From Arctopsyche grandis (Eukaryota > Arthropoda > Insecta > Trichoptera > Hydropsychidae): a stretch of 64,000 nucleotides of DNA. Made by a program: the position numbers and the translations under genes. How positions within the stretch are numbered: the stretch's first letter is position 1; the number at the start of each line of letters is the position of its first letter. Shown one piece after another: positions 10,926-20,560 of the stretch. The stretch is from the NCBI RefSeq assembly GCF_051622035.1, contig NC_135360.1:30707206-30771205 (forward strand). Direction: 5' to 3'. Under the pieces are notes generated by a model, which was given only the letters and a program-made list of their open reading frames with translations, was not told the DNA's origin and did no database searches.

Positions 10926-11412
10926 AATCCACTAAATAGATATTCGCAAATTTAGTGCGGAAAAGGGAGCAACCGTGTTTCGATGACCTGCCTGGCTTTG
11001 ATAAGGTCATCAAATTTGGGTCGAGAGTCAAGGTGGGATCCGACATAGGAAACAGGCCGCGCCTATTATTCCCCGAGATGTTTTCGTTGAACATGGTTTG
11101 ATCCAATGCGACAAAAGAATTTATGAATAGATCAATAATTGCATGCAAATGCGAACCGAAAGCGAATTTTACGATTTTTATATTCGTATAGCGTAATGCA
11201 TGTGATACGTGTATAGGCATTACGCGGTATGAATAAAACGATTGTACAATAGATTCAAAAACTGTACTTTTTCGATCCGACGGGTTAATGTCCTTGTGAT
11301 GCATTCGCAGTCGAATAAAATGCAGTGCGGAATTGTAAATTTGCGGATTTTTACATTTAAGGGTAAAGTTTTCTACATCGCGTTGAATTTTCGGATAATT
11401 TATGGCGTACAT
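10882..11412 (-). CDS. Unassigned 176-codon ORF
   Basis: One of the two longest ORFs in the window. Its last 15 codons overlap the LINE fragment in a different frame (ending CVLINCRTEQCVQI), so at least this end is not a LINE frame. The composition is mixed and includes FINSFVALDQTMF and RRGLFPMSDPTLTLDPN, with no recognised domain, signal peptide or membrane segment. There is no splice context or polyadenylation signal that singles it out. It could be chance, an unrecognised transposon ORF, or a host exon fragment. Confidence 0.15.
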   Translation of the reverse strand: MYAINYPKIQRDVENFTLKCKNPQIYNSALHFIRLRMHHKDINPSDRKSTVFESIVQSFYSYRVMPIHVSHALRYTNIKIVKFAFGSHLHAIIDLFINSFVALDQTMFNENISGNNRRGLFPMSDPTLTLDPNLMTLSKPGRSSKHGCSLFRTKFANIYLVDCVLINCRTEQCVQI

Positions 11413-11974
11413 TACTGCGGATGGGAAATTTTATAAAACTGTACAGAAAACCGTTAAAAGCTCTATAAACAGACTAAAATGTACGAAGAAAGAAACGGAA
11501 GGATGTGAGATAGAAGAGAACGCATTAAAACTGGCTTATGTATACATTCATGCGCGTTGTATCAAATTTATTGTTTACTTGGTATAAAATTTAATTGAAC
11601 TGTTTCTTTGAACGAGAAGAACTTGAAATGAAAAAGTTTCAAGGCAAAAAATGCTTCTGTAATAATAGAAAAATGTTTATTTCGTATAATATAGGTAAAT
11701 AATGAAACATTATGCATTTCGACAGAGTATTTTTGTTCTAAGATATGTATTATATTTTTGAAGGATTTTTAGCATTTAAATTGAGAGCTCACCAGAACCA
11801 GAAGTAATAATTGAACCAGAGAGAGAACCAGAAGAAATAATTGAAGAAGTGGATTAAAGCGACAACACACTGAATAGTACGGAACGTCACGTCCTTGGCC
11901 CCACGCTGTGGGTCTTCCCCAAACCGAATCCGGGTGCACGTGCTGAGTGCACATGTTTCTACTACGTTTATTCT
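11413..11974. other. Interval without a supported gene
   Basis: AT-rich. A small tandem of GAACCAGA(A/G)-type units lies at 11794-11840. A GC-richer patch around 11885-11950 shows no gene. Confidence 0.4.
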
Positions 11975-12140
11975 AATATGGGATTCACCGTTATCGATCA
12001 AGGTCAAGCAAGGATAAATACAAGGATAAAATATCACCAATAACACTCCAGGGGGTGATTTTTGGGAATGTGTACCATATATAGTGGGTAGGGGTTCTGC
12101 GTTTTTTTCGCATGTTTAAAAGTATCTAAAAAAATCAATC
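11975..12140 (+). repeat. Dispersed repeat family F, copy 2
   Basis: ATATGGGATTCACCGTTATC, then GGTCAAGCAAGGATAAATAC, CACTCCAGGGGGTGATTTTT and a TTTAAAAGTATCTAAAAAAA tail. This parallels the copy at 4105-4290 and the reverse copy at 62655-62745. Confidence 0.65.
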
Positions 12141-12194
12141 CGAAAAAATCTTTTCAATATCATTATTGTGGAATTTCCTTAGTAGATAAATATT

Positions 12195-12580
12195 GAAGAT
12201 TAGTGTTGTGCCCATTGATTTCAATTCTTCGGAAATAAATTGATACACGAATTAAAATGGTTTATATAAATATAGATAAAGTAATTTATAGGCGCACGCG
12301 CGTATTATTAGTAAAAAGTCGAGCGTTGATTAAACGCCCACCATTCACCCGCGTCGAAATGATGATTTAGTGTGTGTGTCTTCGTGTATGTGTGTATGTG
12401 TGTACGCTCCCGCGCATCTGACGCTAACGCCACCCGTTCCAACTCGCAATATCAAGATAACAACTTGCCACCCGTTCCAATAACAATATCAGGAGCAAAT
12501 GTCAGACGTTCCACACCCCCGCACTTCCCCGCGTCTCCTCAACACGATTGATCGTCACGCCACATCCCTATGCATAACGT
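12195..12580 (+). repeat. Dispersed repeat family E, copy 2
   Basis: Begins TTGTGCCCATTGATTTCAA and runs through TTGATACACGAATTAAAAT, GCGCACGCGCGTATTA, CGTCGAAATGATG, a (TG)n run, GCATCTGACGCTAACGCC and CCCGCGTCTCCTC to TATGCATAACGTATACTATA. Blocks follow the same order as at 5740-6190. Confidence 0.7.
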
Positions 12581-12584
12581 ATAC

Positions 12585-12900
12585 TATATAAATATAATGT
12601 AAGGTAATTTACAAGGGCGCGCGCACGTGCTAATCGTAAAAAGTTTAATGCGCGCATTACACGCTCATCGATCCAACCCGTTCGAAATGATGAATGTGTG
12701 TGTGTGTGTGTGTCTTCGTGGATGTGTGTACGCTCCCGTCGTTCGGCCTGACGTCAGACATGTCAAACGCTCCATAATCCCACACTTCCCTGCTTCCCCG
12801 CGTCTCCTCGACCACTTGATTGGATGAGCGCCTCTGTAACTCTGATTGGCTGTGTCTCCACGCATCCGCCACATACCCACAAACATGCATACGTCACTAA
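12585..12900 (+). repeat. Dispersed repeat family E, copy 3
   Basis: Directly follows copy 2. It restarts at ATAATGTAAGGTAATTTACA, then GGGCGCGCGCACGTGC, TCGAAATGATGAATG, a (TG)n run at 12695-12713 and CCCGCGTCTCCTCGACC, ending near CCACATACCCACAAACATGC. Copies 2 and 3 form a head-to-tail pair. Minus ORFs across the region are low-complexity readings of the TG run. Confidence 0.65.
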
Positions 12901-13054
12901 GCTTCGGCGCGACCCTCCACACCATTGTTCATTTTTATGGTGAACCTTTTTTTTTGCTCTCTAGCTTTATAGTTTGCCCTCTTTCTTGGAAAATAGCCCC
13001 AAAACTCCCATTTTTTGTTCCAAAAGCACGCTCCACCGCCGAAGACTCGCTGAA

Positions 13055-13335
13055 CCCGGCATGCGTTGCAATGCCACAATAACGAATGCAATTCACGTTC
13101 CAGTTCCCGTTCCCATTTGTCTGAAAAACGCAGGCAGTGAACACTCATTCCCGTTTTTCCCGTTTCCGTTCGCGGTTTTAGGCGATTTTTTTTCACAGTA
13201 ATCTTCCCGGACATGCATACAACAAATCCTGAAAGTTCCATCGTAATCGGTTCAGTGATTTAGTAGCCTTTACGAGACACACAGACAGACTTCCAATTTT
13301 ATATATGTACGTATATGTGTAGATTATTATATTAT
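13055..13335 (+). repeat. Dispersed repeat family H, copy 1
   Basis: Order of blocks: CATGCGTTGCAATGCCACAA, TTCCCGTTCCCATTT, CAGTAATCTTCCCGGACATG, CATACAACAAATCCTGAAAG, TCCATCGTAATCGGTTCAGT, TAGTAGCC and ACACACAGACAGAC, ending in TATATATGTA. Similar insect tails ending (A)TCGGTTCAGT...CAGACAGAC followed by simple repeat belong to LINE or Helitron families; which one applies here is not clear. ORFs over the segment are not conserved in the other copies. Confidence 0.65.
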
Positions 13336-15535
13336 AGTGGATCAAATACCACCATAATTCCAGTAACTGTTATTGATTTTCTATTTTTTTTTATTATTAT
13401 AAGCATTTAAAGCAGACTATCCTAGGACAACAGTATTTTATAGGGGTAGGAAGAGGCGTTGTTTACTCTCACTAAATCGATCGACGCAGCCATAAACGGA
13501 GCCCAAGATCAAATTTACAAAGCACTTCTGAAATGGCCATTAGTTGTTTTCGCCGAAGCTTTTTGCGATTTATTTCAGACATATTTGACATGAAATATTA
13601 AACGCGACAATAAAAACCGAGACGAATAGCAATATTATGCGTACGATTATTTTTAAATAATCGAAACATTTATCAATAATAAATATGAGTGAACATTCCA
13701 AAATTAGCAGTGCACTAATGTTGCAAATTCTCGATACAATGTATCATTCCGATTTGAGGAAGTTTGCGTCAGTTGTTTCCCTTATTAAACATGTTATCGA
13801 AATTTGTCGGTTTTGATATAATATTGACGATCAATAAGACATGTGTATTTTAAAATAGAATCTGATATCGGAAGCCATTCAAGACGCATGAGGATTGATT
13901 AAAAGTGCATGTATTTATATAAACGAGTCCATTCTTGGAATTTCAATCGCCTATTAAAGACACCAGTTCTTCTAACAACCTGTCATGCATACTTTTCCTT
14001 ATTGAGTGATTAAGACATGATATCTTATATATTACGGAATACAGTGTAATTTTGAATGATAAACCCGAATATGGATATCACTGTGGCTTGGAAATCATCT
14101 TCCAATCACAAAATGATGACTTTTTCAGACATGAAATTCATAAAATATATAATAATCTTATATAATATCTAAAGCTATTTTCAAGTTCAAATAATGCCTA
14201 TCTTTATCCATGTAAGCTTAGTAAGATTGATGTTTATGAATATACTAATGCAATACCAAGCATTTTCTTGTATTCTATACAATATATTGATATAAATTTA
14301 TTCAATCAACTCTTGCAAATAAGACCACAGATACATATATGTATTTTTCCATATTGTGCAACGCATGGTATAATTTACAGCAAAAAAAAACAACATCGGT
14401 CGACAAGTATTTAGAAATAAAATGAACAAAACACGGTTTAGAAAAAGAACATGTGTCACATTATCCTTGACAGAAATTTATGAAACAGGTGATGGTATAT
14501 AGAGATCGAGAAATGAATGATATAATGAAGATGCTGACCTGTTGCGCCACCGGTTCTAAAATGCTTTCGATAATCTTAGTGTGGAAGACAGGCATCTTGG
14601 ATGTTCTCCTTCAATCACATCAATAAACAAAAAACAGAAGGAAAATAAAATAACACACAACAACACAGAACGGGGGCCAAAAGGCGACTGTGGCTGACAT
14701 CGCGGTATAAGTTGTCATCTTGCGTCGCGCCTGGGCTGCCACACTGAAAAAATCATTCCGAACCGTTTTCGTTAGTTTCATTTCGGTTAGGTTAAATTTG
14801 ATGACTAAATATCTATTCAACTATACAAAATCACATCGTTAAATGTATTCCTCATTATAAAAGCCTATATATAAAAAATATAATCACATTTTTAATTCTA
14901 AATTCAAAATAAAAATATTTAAGTTAACTGTCATTGAAATGAAAATAATTAACATGTTTTTTCCATCTATTTATCTTATTACAATAAAAAGTATTACTTT
15001 GAAGCAATTCAATAATAATTGATATGAACTTTGGTGAAATTATCGTAAATAAATTTCAGACTACATAATTCGAAATTTACAAACAAAACGTATGCAAGTA
15101 AAATTTCGAATTTATAATTTAAAATATAATTAACTTTTATCAAGAACATATGGAAATAAACTTAATAGATAATATTATACTATATTTAAATTTGAAATAT
15201 GATTTTATAATTAAATTATTCGATATGCCCTCTTTTTACATTGGGTTAACACAACAATGAAAATTTTATATGCACAACATGAAATATGAAATAATAATTT
15301 TTGATAAGAAATATTTATATATTTATGTGCGGCATAGTCCGAGAAAAATCAGTGTTCGCAAAAATCGATATTTGGAATAATCATTACCCGGAATCTCGTC
15401 ATGCTTAAAAAATCTGTCCGCAATATTTGTGTATTGAATAATCACGTGTGTAAAACTCAGTTCAACTAAAATACACGACATTCATGTTTTTAAATTAAAC
15501 GATAATAATAAAAATCTCGTAAAAAAATGTATGTA
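13336..15535. other. AT-rich gene-poor interval
   Basis: No coding, RNA or repeat feature is supported over about 2.2 kb. A GC-richer patch at 14670-14750 (GGGGGCCAAAAGGCGACTGT ... GCTGCCACACTG) carries a 66-codon minus ORF without a domain. Confidence 0.5.
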
Positions 15536-15640
15536 TTGGCGAGCGATTTTGCGGGCAGTTTTCTTGTGACCAACTTTCCTGTGCGACCGGTTTTCGTGCG
15601 ACGGGAGATCCACGCGAGCGATTTTCATGCGAGTATTTAT
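15536..15640 (+). repeat. Degenerate minisatellite, unit about 16 bp
   Basis: Successive units fit a loose pattern of (G/A)RTTTTCxTGYGACC: GCGAGCGATTTTGCGGGC, AGTTTTCTTGTGACC, AACTTTCCTGTGCGACC, GGTTTTCGTGCGACGG and GCGAGCGATTTTCATGCGAG. The overlapping minus ORF is a by-product. Confidence 0.6.
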
Positions 15641-16439
15641 CCTGTTAGGATTCACATTTGACAAGTAACACGTTTACCCAAAAAACATAGATAAAGTATT
15701 ATAATTACGTACTCCAGTTATAAGATTTTTAATAAAATCATCAAAGCTTCTAACTTGATTTTCTCGAAATAACAAATATGCGTTCGAGAATATTTTGAAC
15801 TAGTCGATCAATATATTTATCTAATTTTTGAAAAAAAATTGTGTGTTCATATTTCGGAAAAAAATCTGCTTTGCAGAATAAAAATCATACTATTTTAATA
15901 TATTTTTTTGTACTTTTGAGATCAATATTTTCGAACTTTCAACAATAAAAATATTTTTTTTAGAATCATAAAATGATAATAGGTGATTTTTTTTAAATTT
16001 TCAAAATAATTACATCTAAAACCAACTCAAATTCATTTAAAATGAAAGTTCAAAAATTCTACGATGCTTTTATTTTTCAACTATTATAATCAAATCACCT
16101 ACATATATGTACATGTATATTGAAAAATTTATCATTTTATTTATTTAATTTTGTTTCAATGGAGAGGGGGGGCGGAGGTCAGAAAAGCAATTTGTATTTA
16201 GCATGCATATAAAAACACAACAACTACCAAATTCAAAACAATTTTATTAGTAAAACATAAACATAGAAAACGTACATAGTATAAATCAAATTCATCGTTA
16301 AATAAAACGGTAACAAATTAAATGACAAGTATTTTAATCAATTTCGGTAAGTATAATATATAAATCAGTTTTCAGTCAGTATTTTATTACATTATATACA
16401 TACATATATATTTATATTTATTTTTTTCTTTTATGAAAC
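15641..16439. other. AT-rich interval without a gene
   Basis: Very AT-rich, with poly-A/T runs and one GGAGAGGGGGGGCGGAGG patch at 16161-16178. Nothing else was recognised. Confidence 0.5.
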
Positions 16440-16740
16440 ACTAACTGAACCCGTCATGCGTTGCAATGCCACAATAACGCATGCAATTCCCGTTTCCGTT
16501 CCTATTTATTGGAAAAATGCAGGCTACGAACACGTTGGTTGCGACGCGAAAACATTTGAAATTAAAGCGTTGCAATGACATTCATTCCCGTTTATCCCGT
16601 TTTTTTTCACAGTTATCTTCCCGGACATGCATACAATAAATCCTGTAAGTTCTATCGTAATCGGTTCAGTGGTTTAGGAGCCTATTCTAGACACATAGAC
16701 AGACAGACAATCATTTTTATATATTATATATAGATTCCTT
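16440..16740 (+). repeat. Dispersed repeat family H, copy 2
   Basis: CGTCATGCGTTGCAATGCCA, CAATTCCCGTTTCCGTTCC, CAGTTATCTTCCCGGACATG, CATACAATAAATCCTGTAAG, TCTATCGTAATCGGTTCAGT, GGTTTAGGAGCC and AGACAGACAGACAATC, ending in TATATATTATA. Collinear with 13055-13335. Confidence 0.7.
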
Positions 16741-17179
16741 TTATATATTATATAAAGCTAATTATTTTTATGATTGTGCTACATGTGTTGTTGTGTATAT
16801 ATATGTTTTATTTTTGTAATGTCTAATTTCTTTAGTTATTATTTGGTTTCTTTTCTGTTATATTTTTAACCATTCCGGCGCATTCCTGTAATGCTACAAT
16901 GGTCAAAACTTTAAATAAATAAATAAATTATTAAATGTCGGTATAAAAATTTGTCGTACATTCACCAGAACAATTAGCAATGCCTTCTGGGTGGAATTTT
17001 ATATCGTACCAAACGTGTGTTGATAACAATCAAAAAGTAATACTAGCCATTCATCAAAATAAAACTTACCATTTAACATTAACACCGACCATTTATAATT
17101 AATACTAAACGATGGATACGGGCCATTTGCTTTAAACACTGAAAAAAAATAGACTAAAATACAAGCCAAATAAAACGGC
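16741..17179. other. AT-rich flank of the CpG-rich island
   Basis: No feature is supported apart from a (AAAT)n stretch at about 16913-16930. GC content rises abruptly at 17180. Confidence 0.5.
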
Positions 17180-18075
17180 AATGATCGGGTGTGGCGTGCA
17201 GGGCGTGCAGAGCGAGCAGTGTTGCCACCGTCGGTCGGTGTGGGCGACCGTAGCGGGGTCAATACCTGGCCGCGGCTCGGCCGAGACGACGCGTCCGTCG
17301 CGAACGTTGCCAACCGTCGCGCTACCACTTCGCAGCCACTTTGCTCTCGCATCTGTGCGCCCCACGGGCCACGGACACGCGTCGGAGCAGGCAGGCGCTC
17401 CGCCCCCGAGGGCACTCGCGGCGCCCCCGTCGCTGCCGTCGCACGCCGACCGCACCGCACCTGACCGCCCGCCATTCACCGACGACGCTTTGTTACTCTC
17501 CCGACACGAAGCCATCGTCAACCGTCAACCGTCTACCATCAACCACCGACCACCGACCACCGACCACCGATCACCAACCATCAACCATCAACCATCAACC
17601 ACACCTGGACTTCTTCAACCCGACTACGTACGTCACTTTCGTCAACAGCACTTCGTCGACTTTGGCCATCTCCACTCGTCTTCCACCGATCGTTTTCGAA
17701 AACAAACCCGTTCCTCGCGACGCTCCTCGGTGACAAGTGACCAGTGCAGTGTGGCCAACGTCGACGAACACAATGTTTATTTATTTTTGGGTATAAATTA
17801 GTTAGTGTGAGTGAGTGGGAGTGTTGTGTTGGCAGGCGTGTCCGCTCCAGGTGCGGAATGCGGCGCGGCGCCTCCATCTTGGCCACTCATTCGTATTCGA
17901 GCAACTCGTTGAGCACCTCTCGTTGGTGCTCCTCACTCGAATAGTCGGCCGGAACGCGCTCTCGGTCTCGGGCTCGTGTACTCCGAAACCCCATGTCCTG
18001 GCTCTTTCGGACCGCTCCTGGCCGAGATGAACGCTCCGGTCGACGGTCACGTCTGCCACACAGTGTTGCCAATGT
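17180..18075. promoter_or_regulatory. CpG-rich island, candidate promoter or 5' exon region
   Basis: Nearly 0.9 kb is strongly GC- and CpG-rich in an otherwise AT-rich window. It is bounded on both sides by AGTGTTGCCA (17218-17227 and 18062-18071). Within it are TATAAATTAG (about 17791), a YY1/Pho-like CCATCTTGGCC (about 17875) and long overlapping ORFs on both strands. The longest plus ORF (17181-17801, 206 codons) contains a tandem repeat and is probably non-coding. On the minus strand a 35-codon frame from the ATG at about 17994 ends DYSSEEHQREVLNELLEYE, which looks more protein-like than its surroundings. A promoter is inferred; direction and gene are unknown. Confidence 0.4.
17517..17602 (+). 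repeat. 7-bp tandem repeat (ACCACCG / ACCATCA)
   Basis: About eleven 7-bp units occur in a row: first CAACCGT/CTACCAT variants, then CACCGAC repeated, then CAACCAT repeated. It lies inside the CpG-rich island and generates the Thr/His/Pro-rich stretch of the plus-strand ORF, which is a reason to doubt that ORF. Confidence 0.85.
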
Positions 18076-18269
18076 TGTTTTTGACATAATGTACGATTGA
18101 AAGGATTCAGGTATACTCAGGTGTGATATTGTGACCTGCTTGCTCTACATATGTATGTGCATACATGTAAACGATACAGTTGTCGGCCACTAGTCCCAAA
18201 ACCTGGGCTATAAGAAGCCATTCAAAATTCGAGGAACTCCGGCTCTGATTTATTAATATTATGTATATG

Positions 18270-19464
18270 CAGTGGTGTAGTCGGGTCAGGTCGCCGGCCT
18301 GGTACTTGCTGGAACTTAATATTCCTATTAGTTATGTGCGTGGTAGACATCGTTATATGTTGGTTGTACCCAGTGGTGTAGTCGGGCTCTGGTACTTCTT
18401 TTTGAGCCCGGGCACTTTGATTGATATAAACATTGTTATTCGAGTACAATTAAAAAATATTTTGGCTAATATTTCATATACAATTTTGTATACCAAAAAT
18501 ATTGTGAGTAGACTCTCGTTCTAACATTTGATGAGCATATTCTTTTTTTGATTTTTAAATGCTTTTTATTATTACGAAATTATGTTCACAATACATCTTA
18601 TATCTATTTTAATAGCTACTGATCTACTGATCATTTTCTATTTTACAATTTAATTTAATTTGGTTATTAATCACAGTATTATATTATTCTAATGTTAATC
18701 TAAAGCATAATAGGAAAAAGAGCTCAAAAACCTATTTACAATCCTTATAAATGTTCATAATACATCTAATACATAATATTAATTAAAGACTCTCTAAAGT
18801 CGATGACCTAAAGCAGATTGTGTTTAGGTAATCTGTGTGTTATACCTGAAGGGTATAGACATTTTGTTGTAATCACCGAGACTCTTCACAAGTGTGTTAG
18901 TATGGTTGAGCATATTCTAAACTTAAAAGACGTTTAATGAAATGTATGGGCTTTTTTTTAAATCTAAAACCACCCAAAACTTTAAAAGAAAACATTCTTT
19001 GAAATATGACTAGGGATCTCAAATTTTCGAATATCGAATAGTAGCTTTGAATTATTTATTTGTAGTTTTGAGAATTTCAACATATCAAAATTTTAAGAGA
19101 ATTATTATCCGTAACATCAAATAGAACTAAATGTGTGCTGTAGATTGAAAATAAAAAAAAACGCACTCAAGGATAGATAAAATAAGGGAACTCGGCTTAA
19201 ATACATATAGTCATCTCTAAATTGTTAAAATTTGATAGTTTTTCGATATATGCATACATATATGGTTTTAGCATTGCTAAAAGCAAATGTTGCTGTTGAC
19301 ACACAAACACGGGTTTGCAAAATCAAAGATGTTGAAGATGATGCAGTGTGGAATTATCAATAACTAGCATTTGATTTTTTTTTATAAACATTTGAAATAC
19401 CAATATAAGGATATATATTTTTTAACACCGCCCTGGTTCTTTTTCATTTAGCACTACACCACTG
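18270..19464. mobile_element. hAT-like element with nested LINE fragment
   Basis: Starts CAGTGGTGTAGTCGGG and ends GCACTACACCACTG, a 12-bp terminal inverted repeat. The flanks are TGTATATG (18262-18269) and TGTATATA (19465-19472), an 8-bp duplication with one mismatch, typical of hAT. The terminus CAGTGGTGTAGTCGGGC occurs again at 18371, so the first 101 bp contain a duplicated end or a second partial element. No transposase frame survives. A LINE fragment (from about 18540) lies inside. Confidence 0.75.
18540..18915 (-). mobile_element. LINE-type 3' fragment (family G), nested
   Basis: Segment 18540-18735 is nearly identical to 33114-33302, apart from an 8-bp extra ACTGATCT duplication. This copy continues further, through TTACAATCC...CTGAAGGGTATAGACATTTT to about CACAAGTGTG. 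The 33-kb copy has a 14-bp target duplication, showing that the family moves by retroposition; read on the minus strand the 3' end is A-rich. Only 3' non-coding sequence is seen. Confidence 0.6.
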
Positions 19465-19628
19465 TGTATATATATATGTTGAATTGCTAACTTAAAGTCA
19501 CCAAATGCAGGCTTGAAGCACAGTGTTTTAAGTTTCTCATGTATAGATCAAATCGAGGAGAGGGTAATATTTGACAATTTAGTAATCTAAAGGTATTCGA
19601 AAATGAGATCACTATAAGTAATAATTAG
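19465..19628. other. Short interval without a feature
   Basis: Begins with a short (TA)n run at the hAT target. Nothing else was recognised. Confidence 0.5.
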
Positions 19629-19728
19629 AGGTAGGATAGTCACAGTGCTATCCATTGTTCGGCAAACCTTTAACAATGCATTTACAACCTTTGAACAATA
19701 CACGGCCCCCTCAGGCTCCGGTGACTAG
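19629..19728 (+). repeat. MITE family C, internally deleted copy
   Basis: Starts GTAGGATAGTCACAGTGC with the small hairpin GGATAG...CTATCC, then jumps to GTTCGGCAAACCTTTAACAA and ends in CTCCGGTGACTAGT. Compared with the 45.9-kb copies it lacks the middle stretch from TCCATTGTTG to AAAAAAG. Confidence 0.75.
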
Positions 19729-20039
19729 TAATAATATCCTGGCCGATGACTGTATCGTTTCCCTTTCAAATGTAAATCCAATTTTTCTATTGCATAAATG
19801 TGTCTTATGTTACTAACTTGTATCGGGCCCAGACTATTCTAACAAATTCCATGTTGTGTGAATTGTATGGGTCCTGCCTTGTATTTGTATTTTTTTTTAA
19901 ATTACTCTGCAATTCTATACGATCGACTGGTAAATCAAAAGTAAACGACGTGTCTAAGATGTGCTCGGCTTAATCCATAAGTGATATACCTACAAAAGCT
20001 ATCTCGAAAAACAATAAAAACTCGAATAGACCAGAGTAT
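19729..20039. other. Interval without a gene
   Basis: Low-complexity AT-rich sequence with no recognised feature. Confidence 0.4.
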
Positions 20040-20560
20040 GTTGTAAGATGTGATTGGAGATGATGTGCCGAAATATGGCCTGCTTCAGACGTCATACTCA
20101 TAAATCCTCGGATCGCAATGGCTATATAGCTGGAAAGTGTATCGTACTATTTCGAACAGTCGTAAAAGTGTAAAATCCACTAAATCCGAGTCTATTATAC
20201 ATGTGTAATTTTGACTGTTTACAAACTGAAACGATCGTAATTTATGGACAGCGACGAATATATCCACTATCTCTCTAGAGAACAATGAAGATACGGATGT
20301 TGTCCCTATGAAACCGCCGATACGAAAATATGTAAGAACGAGTCACCAAAATGTCCACACATTTTGAGCTGGTCTCGTTTCGGCTTGTATGGATGTTCGT
20401 TGAATATGGAGACAAATCTGTATGATCGTAGAGAGGAATTTGGCCTGATCGGTCCAAAGGTGTATGAAGACTTCGGAGCTGGTTTCTTGGGTGTCAAATT
20501 TACCAGGCGATCGCCGTCTCATATCTCAAGAAGACCCCTGCTGTATTGATTGTAATTTAA
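20040..20560. other. Cluster of overlapping ORFs, possible pseudogene
   Basis: Base composition is more balanced than nearby. Minus ORFs at 20306-20497 and 20085-20285 abut and, with 20275-20457, keep some frame open through most of 20085-20497. On the plus strand 20364-20549 reads 61 codons ending in TGA. No domain is recognised in any of them. A decayed coding copy with frameshifts would explain the pattern, but chance cannot be excluded. Confidence 0.2.

Noticed and set aside
17181..17801. 206-codon plus ORF, longest in the window, as a protein-coding gene
   Set aside because: It lies in CpG-rich DNA where stops are rare, includes a 7-bp tandem repeat, has competing ORFs in the other frames and strand, and shows no domain.
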